Source of the DNA: Erythrobacter sp. BLCC-B19 | GTDB taxonomy: Bacteria; Pseudomonadota; Alphaproteobacteria; Sphingomonadales; Sphingomonadaceae | Assembly (NCBI RefSeq): GCF_028621955.1 | Contig: NZ_CP117516.1 | Location: forward strand, 2,688,001-2,752,000 | DNA: 64,000 nt | Reading direction: 5' to 3' | Part shown: piece by piece, positions 20,856 to 30,406 of the stretch | Position numbering within the stretch: the stretch's first letter is position 1 | Layout of the letters: each line of letters starts with the position of its first letter | Notes under the pieces: generated by a model | What the model saw: only the letters and a program-made list of their open reading frames with translations | Told to the model about the DNA's origin: nothing | Databases searched by the model: none | Position numbers and translations under genes: made by a program

Positions 20856-20920
20856 AAAAGGCCCGCCTGCCGAAGCAAGCGGGCCTTTCTTGTTGTGTAA
20901 CGCCCGCCCCGAGGGGCGGG
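20856..20920 (-). terminator. Terminator region downstream of rpsA
   Basis: Two perfect hairpins follow the rpsA stop. The nearer is CCCGCCCC/GGGGCGGG (20903-20920). The farther is GGCCCGC (20860-20866) with GCGGGCC (20879-20885), which on the minus strand is followed by TTTT at 20859-20856. It separates rpsA from gloB. Confidence 0.82.
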
Positions 20921-20930
20921 TGCACTCAAA

Positions 20931-22637
<1,707 letters not shown>

Positions 22638-22853
22638 AGTCAGGTAAGATCCTGTTTCGTTGTGCTACCGGCCGCCGGTTTTTCCGGGGTCTTTCACCGC
22701 TTCCCAGGCACCATTGCCGGGGCTGGCGGGGCAAGAGGCAGACTTCTCCGCAAGGCCCCATGCCTGTGCGAAGGTTCCTTCAACCAGTGATGATTGGGCA
22801 GAACGGGGCCGCGCCTAGGCCAGACCCTTGCGAAAAGCAAGGAAAATGGCGGG
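22638..22853 (-). promoter_or_regulatory. rpsA leader / cmk-rpsA intergenic region
   Basis: This 216-bp gap holds no gene. On the minus strand it has a CCTTGC/GCAAGG hairpin just after cmk (22826-22842) and an ACCGG/CCGGT hairpin close to the rpsA start (about 22664-22676). rpsA is autoregulated through a structured leader in enterobacteria; whether this leader does the same is unknown. No clear promoter was found. Confidence 0.35.
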
Positions 22854-23474
22854 TCAGCCCGCGCGCGCCAGCACCGCCTCGATCGCCGCCTCGATAGCGG
22901 CGTCGCGGTTGAAATGGGTGGTGTCGAGCACCAGCGCATCGGCAGCGGCGACCAGCGGCGCGTCCTTGCGGCCCATGTCGCGGGCGTCGCGCGCGGCGAT
23001 GTCGTGTTCGATTGCAGCGAGGGCGACGTTGATCCCGCGTCCCGTCATCTCCAGCCAGCGGCGGCGCGCGCGTTCTGCCACGCTGGCGGTGACGAACAGT
23101 TTCACCGGCGCTTCGGGCGCGATCACCGTTCCGATATCGCGCCCGTCGAGCACTGCGCCGCCTTCCTGCAAGGCAAAGGCGCGCTGGCGCTGGTAGAGCG
23201 CGTGGCGCACATCGGGGTGGACCGACACGCGGCTCGCATAACCGCCGACCTCTTCCGAACGCAGGGTGTCGTCATCCAGCAGGCTGTCCGGAAAGGCGCA
23301 GGCGGCCAGCGCCGCGTGCGGATCGTCAGGGTCGCCGCCCGCCAGCATCACCTGTCGCCCGACCGCGCGGTAGAGGAGACCAGTGTCGAGATGCGGCAAG
23401 CCGAAATGCGCGGCGAGCGCTTTCGCGATGGTGCCTTTGCCGCTTGCTGTCGGCCCGTCGACGGCGATGATCAT
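22854..23474 (-). CDS. cmk: Cytidylate kinase
   Basis: Cmk phosphorylates CMP and dCMP. The 206-residue protein has the P-loop DGPTASGKGT (residues 6-15) and the DGRDIGT motif of the family. The start ATG overlaps the stop of the exported hydrolase gene by 4 bp. It is the distal member of a coupled string starting with aroA. Confidence 0.94.
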   Translation of the reverse strand: MIIAVDGPTASGKGTIAKALAAHFGLPHLDTGLLYRAVGRQVMLAGGDPDDPHAALAACAFPDSLLDDDTLRSEEVGGYASRVSVHPDVRHALYQRQRAFALQEGGAVLDGRDIGTVIAPEAPVKLFVTASVAERARRRWLEMTGRGINVALAAIEHDIAARDARDMGRKDAPLVAAADALVLDTTHFNRDAAIEAAIEAVLARAG

Positions 23475-24487
23475 TTGCCGGTCTCGCTCGCGTCCTTGCG
23501 GTTCATCCAGTCGCGATAGATCGCCTCGGCAACTTCGGCGCGCTCGGCGATGAAGGCGTGGCTGCCGCCGGGGACGACCGCGAGTTCCGCGCCGGGGGTG
23601 AGGGCGACGAAATCCTGCACATCGTCGATCCGCGCCTCGTCATACTGGCCAACGACGAACAGAATGCGCGTGCCATCGACGCGGGCGAGCAGGTGGGTGG
23701 CATCATAGGTGCCGAGGCTGCCCGAGGCGCGGAATTCGGTCGGGCCCCACATCGCGTTATAGACTGTGGCGTTGAACCCCTTGCCGCCATAGCGCTTGCG
23801 ATAAGCGATGGCTGCGGGCGAGGGGGCGGGGCGGTCAGGACGGCCGTTATAGGCGGCGTAGAAGGCGGCGGTGGCAGGCTCGCAGACCTCGGGCGCGGGC
23901 GGGGTCGGGCCTTCGCAGGCGCGGATCGTGGCCGCCACATCGTCAGGCAGGTCGCGGATCAGTAGGTTGGTTCCGGTGATCCAGTGCGGGGCCGAAATGA
24001 AGGTGCCGCTGAGCACGGCCGAGACGGTGTGCTGCGGATAGGCGGCGGCATATTCGAGCGCGAGGGCCGAGCCCCAGCTGTGCCCGATCACGTGCCAGCG
24101 ATCGACCCCTAGTGCCTTGCGGATCGCCTCAAGCTCGGCAACGAAGCGCTCGGTCCGCCAGTTGGCGGGGTTCTCGGGCCGGTCGGACATCCCGCTGTCG
24201 AGCTGATCGTAAAGGATCACGGGGCGCTGGTCGGCAAGGCTGAGGAGGTTGCCGAAGTTCACATGGGTGCCGCCGGGGCCGCCGTGGATGATGATGACGG
24301 GGGCTTGGCCTTGCCCGATCACGCCGTTGACGCGCACCCACACCTTGCCGCCCTCGACCGCGATGCGGTGTTCGGAAGTCGCCACCGACCAATCGGCAGC
24401 GGTGTTGGTGGGAAGCGCGGTGTCCTGCGCCTGCGCGGTGAGCGGCACCAGCGCGAGGGCGGCGGCGACGAGAGTTCTGGCGATCAT
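23471..24487 (-). CDS. Exported alpha/beta hydrolase, proline-iminopeptidase-like
   Basis: The 338-residue protein has a signal peptide (about 20 residues, ending TAQAQ), so it is periplasmic or secreted. HGGPGG near residue 69 is the oxyanion motif typical of prolyl aminopeptidases, GHSWGS near residue 135 holds the nucleophile serine, and the C-terminal GGSHAF holds the histidine. A peptidase of S33 type is the best guess. It overlaps both neighbours by 4 bp, unusual for an exported enzyme between aroA and cmk. Confidence 0.85.
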   Translation of the reverse strand: MIARTLVAAALALVPLTAQAQDTALPTNTAADWSVATSEHRIAVEGGKVWVRVNGVIGQGQAPVIIIHGGPGGTHVNFGNLLSLADQRPVILYDQLDSGMSDRPENPANWRTERFVAELEAIRKALGVDRWHVIGHSWGSALALEYAAAYPQHTVSAVLSGTFISAPHWITGTNLLIRDLPDDVAATIRACEGPTPPAPEVCEPATAAFYAAYNGRPDRPAPSPAAIAYRKRYGGKGFNATVYNAMWGPTEFRASGSLGTYDATHLLARVDGTRILFVVGQYDEARIDDVQDFVALTPGAELAVVPGGSHAFIAERAEVAEAIYRDWMNRKDASETGK

Positions 24488-24726
24488 GAAAAAATGTCCC
24501 GTGCTTTGGCAGGCGTAATCGCCACGCGCTCGCGGCGTTTCCAGCGGATATGAAGGATCACCAGCGCCATCATCGCCATGAGGAGGTGGCTGGCCAGCGT
24601 GAACCCGTCCGGCTTGCCGTCATGTCGTGCAAAGGCGGCGATCAGCGCGCCGAAAACCAGTATTGCGCCTGCAATCAAGCGCCGAACCAGCGGCGAACGG
24701 CCAAGATCGAGAAGCGCCCGGATCAT
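24484..24726 (-). CDS. Small membrane protein, 80 aa
   Basis: The 80-residue unrecognised protein has two hydrophobic segments (about residues 14-30 and 40-58) and a basic cytoplasmic end (IRWKRRERVAI). The start at 24726 (MIRALLDLGR) overlaps the 90-aa gene stop by 4 bp, and its own stop overlaps the hydrolase start by 4 bp. A longer frame upstream is antisense or out of frame to real genes. No family was recognised. Confidence 0.72.
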   Translation of the reverse strand: MIRALLDLGRSPLVRRLIAGAILVFGALIAAFARHDGKPDGFTLASHLLMAMMALVILHIRWKRRERVAITPAKARDIFS

Positions 24727-24995
24727 TCCCCGCTCATATCGCGGCCCGCCCGGCCTCGCCAAGCCCTGACCAGCCCGATGATGGCAATCGAGGCCCAGAA
24801 GAATTCGAGCACCAGGCTCGCCCAATTGGTGTGATAGACCAAGGACACGGTCAGCAGCGCCGCGCCCAGCAGATTGGTGCCGTGGAGCAGGAAGGGGTTG
24901 GTCGCCTTGGCCAGCGTCAGATAGGCATAGGCGCCGATGATGCAGGCGGTGCCGCAAAGTCCGATGATGCTTGGCCAGTCGAGCGGGGTGTTCAT
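24723..24995 (-). CDS. CBU_0592-like small membrane protein, 90 aa
   Basis: The 90-residue protein has three hydrophobic segments: IIGLCGTACIIGAYAYLTL, LLGAALLTVSLVYH and LVLEFFWASIAIIGLVRAW. The HGTNLLGAALL and VLEFFW features are those of the CBU_0592 family, whose function is unknown. It is coupled by 4-bp overlaps to the 75-aa gene before it and the 80-aa gene after it. Confidence 0.78.
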   Translation of the reverse strand: MNTPLDWPSIIGLCGTACIIGAYAYLTLAKATNPFLLHGTNLLGAALLTVSLVYHTNWASLVLEFFWASIAIIGLVRAWRGRAGRDMSGE

Positions 24996-25219
24996 GGCTC
25001 GTTCCAGTCGCGTTCAGCCTTCTCGATGATATTGCGCATTTTGGCCGGTCCCCAATCGAACTGGAACCAAGTCAAAAGGCCGGCGACTGGCGATAAAAGC
25101 AATGCTCCGACAAGCTCCCACGGAGTGATGGTCCGAATCTCGGTAACATGAAGAAAGATGACCACCCCGCAGGTCACGATCCCAGAGAAGATCGAATAGA
25201 CAGCGACTTTTTTCTTCAC
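24992..25219 (-). CDS. Small low-GC membrane protein, 75 aa
   Basis: The 75-residue protein has a GTG start overlapping the aroA stop (GTGA, 25216-25219) and a basic N-terminus MKKK. Two hydrophobic segments follow (about residues 6-24 and 34-50), then an amphipathic tail KMRNIIEKAERDWNEP. GC is about 52% by hand count, far below the neighbours, which suggests a more recent arrival. No family was recognised. Confidence 0.7.
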   Translation of the reverse strand: MKKKVAVYSIFSGIVTCGVVIFLHVTEIRTITPWELVGALLLSPVAGLLTWFQFDWGPAKMRNIIEKAERDWNEP

Positions 25220-26535
25220 GCCGCGCTCGCCTCATCGAGCAGCCCCATGAAGGTCGGGAAACTGGTGTTGATCGGGCTGATATCGTCGACCTCGACGCCG
25301 CCCTCGCTGACGAGACCGGCAACCGCCATGCTCATTGCAATGCGGTGATCGAGCAGCGATTTGACGCGCGCGTTGCTGGTGCCCCGGAGTGGATCGCCGC
25401 CGCTGCCATGGACGGTGAGGCCGTCCTCATGTTCTTCCACGCGCGCGCCCGCTGCGGTGAGCGCGGCGGCCATGGCGGCGAGCCGGTCGCTCTCCTTGAC
25501 GCGCAGTTCCTCAAGGCCGGTGGTGCGGGTGGTGCCCTTGGCAAGCGCGGCGGCGACGAAGAGCACCGGGAACTCGTCGATCATGGCAGGCGCGATGGCC
25601 GGGTCGACATCGACGCCCGAAAGCTGCGCATGGCGCACGCGCAGGTCGGCGACCGGCTCACCGCCGACTTCGCGGGGGTTCACCTCCTCGATGTCCGCGC
25701 CCATCTGGCGCAGCACGTGGAGCAGCCCGGCGCGGGTCGGGTTGAGGCCGACGTTTGCGATCGTAAGGTCGCTCCCCGGCACCAGCGTCGCGGCGACCAT
25801 GAAGAAGGCGGCGGAGGAGGGATCGCCGGGGACGGTCACGTCCATGGGGGTGAGTTCTGCCTCGCCGTGGATGGCGATGACGGTCTCGCCGTTCTCCTCG
25901 CCCACTTCGAGCTTCGCGCCGAAGCCTGTCAGCATCCGCTCGGTATGGTCGCGGGTGGGAACGGGCTCGATCACGCGGGTGATCCCGGGGGTGTTGAGGC
26001 CCGCGAGCAGCACTGCGCTCTTCACCTGCGCGCTGGCGACGGGCAGGCGATAGGTGATCGGCACGGCCGGACTCGCCCCGCGCAGCATCAGCGGGAGGGT
26101 GCCGCCCGCCGAGGCTTCGAAGCTCGCGCCCATCTGTGAGAGCGGGTCGATCACGCGCTTCATCGGGCGGCCCGAAAGGCTGGCATCGCCGACGAAGGTC
26201 GCGGTGATGTCATGGCTCGCGACCAGACCCATCAGCAGTCGCGTCGAGGTGCCCGAATTGCCCATGTCGAGCGCGGCCTTCGGCTCCAGCAGGCTGCCGA
26301 CCCCGACGCCGTCCACCACCCAGGTGCCATCCGCCTCGCGCGCGATCTGCGCTCCGAAGGCGCGCATCGCGGCGGCGGTGGCGAGGACGTCCTCGCCTTC
26401 CAGCAGCCCGGTGATGCGGCTGCGGCCCACGGCAAGCCCTGCAAACATCAGCGATCGGTGGCTGATCGACTTGTCGCCGGGGACGCGGATCGTGCCCGTC
26501 AGCGGGCCGGAGGGGGCGAAGGTGTGGCTGCTCAT
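25216..26535 (-). CDS. aroA: 5-enolpyruvylshikimate-3-phosphate synthase
   Basis: AroA joins PEP to shikimate-3-phosphate in aromatic amino-acid synthesis. The 439-residue protein has the N-terminal PGDKSISHR motif, LDMGNSGTSTRLLMG, and the C-terminal DHRIAMS. The start is MSSHTFAPSG at 26535, and an ATG 13 codons upstream lacks family support. It leads the coupled string aroA-75aa-90aa-80aa-hydrolase-cmk. The 173 bp up to the divergent TIGR02300 gene hold both promoters. Confidence 0.95.
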   Translation of the reverse strand: MSSHTFAPSGPLTGTIRVPGDKSISHRSLMFAGLAVGRSRITGLLEGEDVLATAAAMRAFGAQIAREADGTWVVDGVGVGSLLEPKAALDMGNSGTSTRLLMGLVASHDITATFVGDASLSGRPMKRVIDPLSQMGASFEASAGGTLPLMLRGASPAVPITYRLPVASAQVKSAVLLAGLNTPGITRVIEPVPTRDHTERMLTGFGAKLEVGEENGETVIAIHGEAELTPMDVTVPGDPSSAAFFMVAATLVPGSDLTIANVGLNPTRAGLLHVLRQMGADIEEVNPREVGGEPVADLRVRHAQLSGVDVDPAIAPAMIDEFPVLFVAAALAKGTTRTTGLEELRVKESDRLAAMAAALTAAGARVEEHEDGLTVHGSGGDPLRGTSNARVKSLLDHRIAMSMAVAGLVSEGGVEVDDISPINTSFPTFMGLLDEASAA

Positions 26536-26708
26536 AAGGCGGCGGTCTTTGACAGCGCCCCGCGCTTCTGGCAAGGCGCGCCGCGCTCGCGGTGCAGGCT
26601 CTTGATAAAGAGCTTGCCGGAACCCATTTTTCCGATCAATCCGCCCAGTGTTTTGCAGTTTCTGGCCCGCCCCGCATCAAGGGGCTGGCCCTGTTTCGAG
26701 GAATAAAG

Positions 26709-27050
26709 ATGGCCAAGCCCGAATGGGGTACCAAGCGTACCTGCCCGAAGTGCGGGACACGTTTCTACGATCTCGGCAAGGAAGACCCGGTTTCCTGCAT
26801 CGAATGCGGTGAGACCTGGTCGCCGGAGCCGGTGCTCAAGTCCAAGCAGCCGATTCCCTTCGAGGAAGTCGAGAAGAAGGTCGATGCCGACGCTGACGCG
26901 GATCTCGGCGGCGATGATGATCTGGGTGATCTCGAAGACATCGAGGATATCGACGAGGACGGCGATTCGCCCGACAATGACGTCGACCTTGGCGGCGACG
27001 ATGATCTCGGCGTGTCGACCGGCACTGGCGACGACGACGACGAAAACTGA
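26709..27050 (+). CDS. TIGR02300-family zinc-ribbon protein
   Basis: The 113-residue protein has an N-terminal zinc ribbon CPKCG...CIECG (about residues 11-31) with FYDLGKEDPVSC between, matching the alphaproteobacterial TIGR02300 family. A long Asp/Glu-rich tail follows. The function is unknown; a nucleic-acid or protein adaptor is possible. MAKPEWGTKRTCPKCG is the start, at the ATG at 26709. An upstream GTG would add 39 unlikely residues. Confidence 0.86.
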   Translation: MAKPEWGTKRTCPKCGTRFYDLGKEDPVSCIECGETWSPEPVLKSKQPIPFEEVEKKVDADADADLGGDDDLGDLEDIEDIDEDGDSPDNDVDLGGDDDLGVSTGTGDDDDEN

Positions 27051-27138
27051 TTTTTTCGCTTGCAAGCGGGATGCGGCCCTTCTAATGGCCGCCTCCCGCA
27101 GGCAGGGCACACGCTCTGCTTCGCATGATGACTGGCTC

Positions 27139-27214
27139 GGGGCCTTAGCTCAGCTGGGAGAGCGCAACACTGGCAGTGTTGAGGTCAGCGGTTCGATCCC
27201 GCTAGGCTCCACCA
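27139..27214 (+). tRNA. tRNA-Ala (GGC)
   Basis: This is a 76-nt cloverleaf. The acceptor stem is GGGGCCT with AGGCTCC (one G-T pair), the D arm has AGCTCAGCTGGGAGAGC, and the anticodon stem CAACA/TGTTG encloses the loop CTGGCAG with anticodon GGC. The T arm is AGCGG/CCGCT around TTCGATC. The CCA end is encoded. The gene lies between the TIGR02300 gene and ffh. Confidence 0.96.
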
Positions 27215-27348
27215 GTCACCAACTGATCAAAGTCGGGAAGTCCGACCCCGCCATGGGGTGCTTTTCGCAACGCTGGCCGACGAGGTTTCGTCCGCCGGCG
27301 TTTTTCGCATTTTCCGGGCGCTTGCGTGTCCGGCAGGAGAAGTGAGCG

Positions 27349-28824
27349 ATGTTCGACACGCTGTCTGACCGTCTGGGAGGCGTATTCGACAAGCTGAAAG
27401 GTCGCGGCGCGCTGCGTGAGCAGGATGTGCGCGATGCCATGCGCGAAGTGCGCATCGCTCTTCTCGAAGCCGATGTTGCACTTCCGGTTGCCCGCCGCTT
27501 CATCGATGCCGTCACCGAGAAGGCTGTCGGTCAGGATGTCCTGAAGTCGGTCACCCCCGGCCAGATGGTCATCAAGATCGTCCATGACGAGCTGGTCGAG
27601 ACGCTGGGCGGGATGGAGGTCGAAGGCCTCAAGCTCGATGCCAAGCCGCCGGTCGTGATCATGATGGTCGGCCTTCAGGGCTCGGGCAAGACGACAACCA
27701 CCGCCAAGCTCGCCAAGCTGATCCGCGAACGTCACGGCAAGAAGGCGCTGATGGCCTCGCTCGACGTCAACCGTCCGGCTGCACAGGAGCAGCTCGCGGT
27801 GCTGGGCGGCCAAGTCGATGTTGCGACCCTGCCGATTATCGCCGGGCAACAGCCGGTCGACATTGCGCGGCGCGCGATGGAAGCCGCGCGCCTCCAGAAT
27901 TTCGACGTGCTGCTGCTCGACACCGCGGGCCGCCTCCACGTTGACGATGCGCTGATGGCCGAGATGAAGGCCGTGGCCAGCGTTTCGGCCCCCAACGAAG
28001 TGCTGCTGGTGGTCGATTCGCTGACCGGCCAGGACGCCGTCAACGTCGCGCAGTCTTTCAGCGGTGAAGTGCCGCTCACCGGCGTGGTGCTGACCCGCAT
28101 GGATGGCGATGCCCGCGGCGGCGCAGCGCTGTCGATGCGCGCGGTCACCGGCAAGCCGATCAAGTTTTCTGGCACCGGCGAAAAGCTCGACGCGATCGAG
28201 CCCTTCCGCCCCGGTTCCGTTGCCGACCGCATCCTCGGCATGGGCGACGTGGTCAGCCTGGTCGAACGCGCCGCCGCGACGATCAAGGAGGAAGAGGCCG
28301 AGAAGCTCGCCCGCAACCTCGAAAAGGGCAAGTTCGACCTCGACGATCTGGCCATGCAGCTCAAGCAGATGCGCAACATGGGCGGTCTGGGGATGCTGGC
28401 GGGCATGATGCCGGGCATGAAGAAGGCCAAGGCCGCGATGGCCAACTCCGGCATGGACGACAAGGTGCTGATCCACATGGAGGCGATCATCTCCTCCATG
28501 ACCGCCAAGGAGCGCGCCAATCCCGACCTGATGAACGCCAAGCGCAAGAAGCGCGTCGCGGCGGGCAGCGGCACCGATGTGCAGACAGTCAACAAGGTGC
28601 TCAAGATGCACCAGGAAATGTCGCGCGCGATGAAGCAGATCAAGAAGATGGGCGGGCTCAAGGGCTTGGCGGCCATGTTCGGCGGCGGGGGCGGCCCGAT
28701 GGGCGGTCTTGGCGGAGGGATGGGCGGCATGGGCGGCCTTCCCAGCGGCGGTGCCGGGGGCCTTCCGGGACTGGGCGGGCCGGGCGGCCTGCCAGGGCTC
28801 GGCGGATTGCCTCGCAAGAAATAG
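27349..28824 (+). CDS. ffh: Signal recognition particle protein Ffh (SRP54)
   Basis: Ffh binds signal sequences and 4.5S RNA and targets ribosomes to the membrane through FtsY. The 491-residue protein has the N domain, the GTPase P-loop GLQGSGKTTT (residues 108-117), the DTAGRLHVDD and TRMDGDARGG motifs, and a methionine-rich M domain. The end is an unusually glycine/proline-rich tail of about 40 residues. It heads the ffh-rpsP-rimM...trmD-rplS cluster; AGGAG precedes the start. Confidence 0.96.
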   Translation: MFDTLSDRLGGVFDKLKGRGALREQDVRDAMREVRIALLEADVALPVARRFIDAVTEKAVGQDVLKSVTPGQMVIKIVHDELVETLGGMEVEGLKLDAKPPVVIMMVGLQGSGKTTTTAKLAKLIRERHGKKALMASLDVNRPAAQEQLAVLGGQVDVATLPIIAGQQPVDIARRAMEAARLQNFDVLLLDTAGRLHVDDALMAEMKAVASVSAPNEVLLVVDSLTGQDAVNVAQSFSGEVPLTGVVLTRMDGDARGGAALSMRAVTGKPIKFSGTGEKLDAIEPFRPGSVADRILGMGDVVSLVERAAATIKEEEAEKLARNLEKGKFDLDDLAMQLKQMRNMGGLGMLAGMMPGMKKAKAAMANSGMDDKVLIHMEAIISSMTAKERANPDLMNAKRKKRVAAGSGTDVQTVNKVLKMHQEMSRAMKQIKKMGGLKGLAAMFGGGGGPMGGLGGGMGGMGGLPSGGAGGLPGLGGPGGLPGLGGLPRKK

Positions 28825-28856
28825 TTTCAGTTCAAATATTTCAGTTCAACAGTTCA
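28825..28856 (+). repeat. AT-rich direct repeats between ffh and rpsP
   Basis: The 11-mer TTTCAGTTCAA occurs perfectly at 28825-28835 and 28839-28849, and a shortened copy CAGTTCA follows at 28850-28856. The spacer is strikingly AT-rich in this GC-rich DNA. It lies just before the rpsP ribosome site, so it may be an unstructured translation enhancer or simply a slippage product. Confidence 0.55.
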
Positions 28857-28878
28857 TATTCAATCGAAAGGTAACATC

Positions 28879-29346
28879 ATGTCGATTTCCATCCGGCTCT
28901 CGCGCGGCGGTGCCAAGAAGCGTCCCTACTACCGCATCGTCGTCGCCAACAGCCGCAGCCCGCGCGACGGCAAGTATCTCGAGCAGATCGGCACCTACAA
29001 CCCGCTGCTCGCCAAGGATTCGGCCGACCGCGTGAAGCTCGTCGAAGACCGCGCCCGCTACTGGCTCGGCGTCGGCGCGCAGCCGACCGACCGCGTGGCC
29101 CGCTTCCTCGATGCCGCCGGCATCAAGGAGCGTGCGGCCCGCAACAACCCCAAGAAGGGTGAGCCGGGCGAGAAGGCCAAGGAGCGCGCCGAAGAGCGTG
29201 CCGCCAAGATCGCCGAGGCCGAAGAAGCTGCGCGCGCTGCTGAAGAAGAAGCCAAGGCCGCTGCCGCTGCCCCGGCTGCGGAAGAAGCTGCCGCTGAAGA
29301 AGCGCCTGCCGAAGAAGCCGCCTCTGAAGAGCAGGCCGAAGGCTAA
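28879..29346 (+). CDS. rpsP: 30S ribosomal protein S16
   Basis: The first 80 or so of 155 residues are the S16 core ([20 protein letters not shown]...). The last 70 are a low-complexity Ala/Glu/Lys tail, making the protein nearly twice the E. coli length. Such tails occur in sphingomonads. It lies between ffh and rimM in the classical order. Confidence 0.95.
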   Translation: MSISIRLSRGGAKKRPYYRIVVANSRSPRDGKYLEQIGTYNPLLAKDSADRVKLVEDRARYWLGVGAQPTDRVARFLDAAGIKERAARNNPKKGEPGEKAKERAEERAAKIAEAEEAARAAEEEAKAAAAAPAAEEAAAEEAPAEEAASEEQAEG

Positions 29347-29352
29347 GCTGCT

Positions 29353-29853
29353 ATGACCAAGCCCGTCACCCTAGCCGCCATTGCCGGCGCGCACGGGGTG
29401 GCGGGCGAGGTGCGTCTGAAGCTGTTCGGCGAGGGGATTGCCACTCTCGCCAAGCAGAAAAGTTTCAATGACGGCGCGCTCACCCTCGTGAAAATCCGCG
29501 AGGACGGGAAGGGCGGGGCCATTGCCCGTCTTGCCGAAAGCACCTCGCGCGCCGACGCCGAGAAATTGCGCGGCACCGTCCTCACCGTCCCGCGCGAGGC
29601 GTTGCCGCCGTTGGGCGAGGGCGAATTCTACCATGCCGACCTGCTCGGCCTGCCCGTCGTGACCAACGCGGGTGAAGCCGTCGGCACCGTCCTCGCTATC
29701 GAGAATTTCGGTGCGACTGACATCATCGAGATCTCGCTCGATCCGGTGCCCGAAAAGGGGCCGAAGACCTTCATGGTTCCGATGATCCCTGCCGCCGTGA
29801 TCGGCTGGGACGACAAGCAGCTTGTGATCAGCGCCGATTTCGCCGATAATTGA
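29353..29853 (+). CDS. rimM: Ribosome maturation factor RimM
   Basis: RimM binds S19 and helps mature the 30S head. The 166-residue protein has the N-terminal RimM domain (AAIAGAHGVAGEVRLKLFG) and the PRC-barrel-like C-terminal part (GEGEFYHADLLGLPV, then MVPMIPAAVIGWD). It starts 6 bp after rpsP. In the usual order trmD would come next; here four other genes intervene. Confidence 0.94.
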   Translation: MTKPVTLAAIAGAHGVAGEVRLKLFGEGIATLAKQKSFNDGALTLVKIREDGKGGAIARLAESTSRADAEKLRGTVLTVPREALPPLGEGEFYHADLLGLPVVTNAGEAVGTVLAIENFGATDIIEISLDPVPEKGPKTFMVPMIPAAVIGWDDKQLVISADFADN

Positions 29854-29857
29854 GGGC

Positions 29858-30406
29858 GTGAGTTCGCCCGCCGACGCCGCTCTCTGGCAGCGCATCGCCG
29901 ATCACCACATCGGCCCGGCAGACGCATCGCTGTCCTTCACCGCTCGCCTCGCCCGCGAAAACCGCTGGGACGCCGCCCATGCCGAACGGGTGATCGGTGA
30001 GTACAAGCGCTTCTGCTATCTCGCGATGACCGCCGGCCACGAGGTGACCCCGTCCGATGCGGTCGATCAGGCCTGGCACCTCCACCTCACCTACAGCCGC
30101 GACTATTGGCAGACCTTCTGCCCCGCCGTGCTGGGCGCTGATCTGCACCACGGCCCGACCGCCGGGGGTGCCATGGAGCGCGAGCGTTATTACCGGCAAT
30201 ATGCCGATACGCTCGCCGCCTACGAGGTCGCATTCGGCGCGCAGCCGCCGCGCGACGTCTGGCCTGACGCGCATAGGCGCTTCGCCGTCGATCCAAAGAA
30301 TGTTCGCGTTAACCTCTTCGATGGTATCTTCGTTTCACGCCGGGTCGCGCTGGCGCTGGGTCTGCTTGCCTTTGCGGTGGGCTGGCTTGCGGGAAGGATG
30401 ATGTGA
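29858..30406 (+). CDS. GRDP-like (DUF1399) protein with C-terminal membrane anchor
   Basis: The 182-residue protein starts with GTG 4 bp after rimM. It contains VDQAWHLHLTYSRDYW (about residues 69-84), the hallmark of the glycine-rich-domain-containing-protein-like family (DUF1399), and a single C-terminal helix (VALALGLLAFAVGWLAG). The function is unknown. Its stop overlaps the start of the TIGR04222 gene (TGATG), so the two probably act together. Confidence 0.75.
   Translation: MSSPADAALWQRIADHHIGPADASLSFTARLARENRWDAAHAERVIGEYKRFCYLAMTAGHEVTPSDAVDQAWHLHLTYSRDYWQTFCPAVLGADLHHGPTAGGAMERERYYRQYADTLAAYEVAFGAQPPRDVWPDAHRRFAVDPKNVRVNLFDGIFVSRRVALALGLLAFAVGWLAGRMM

Noticed and set aside
22664..22684. 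Plus-strand terminator (hairpin plus TTTTT) before rpsA
   Set aside because: No plus-strand gene leads into it; it is more likely part of the rpsA leader read on the minus strand.
27231..27246. Hairpin GTCGG/CCGAC after tRNA-Ala as a terminator
   Set aside because: The stem is only 5 bp with no T tract.
27202..28611. 469-codon minus-strand frame opposite ffh
   Set aside because: It runs antisense through ffh and the tRNA side, and has no family motif or plausible start.
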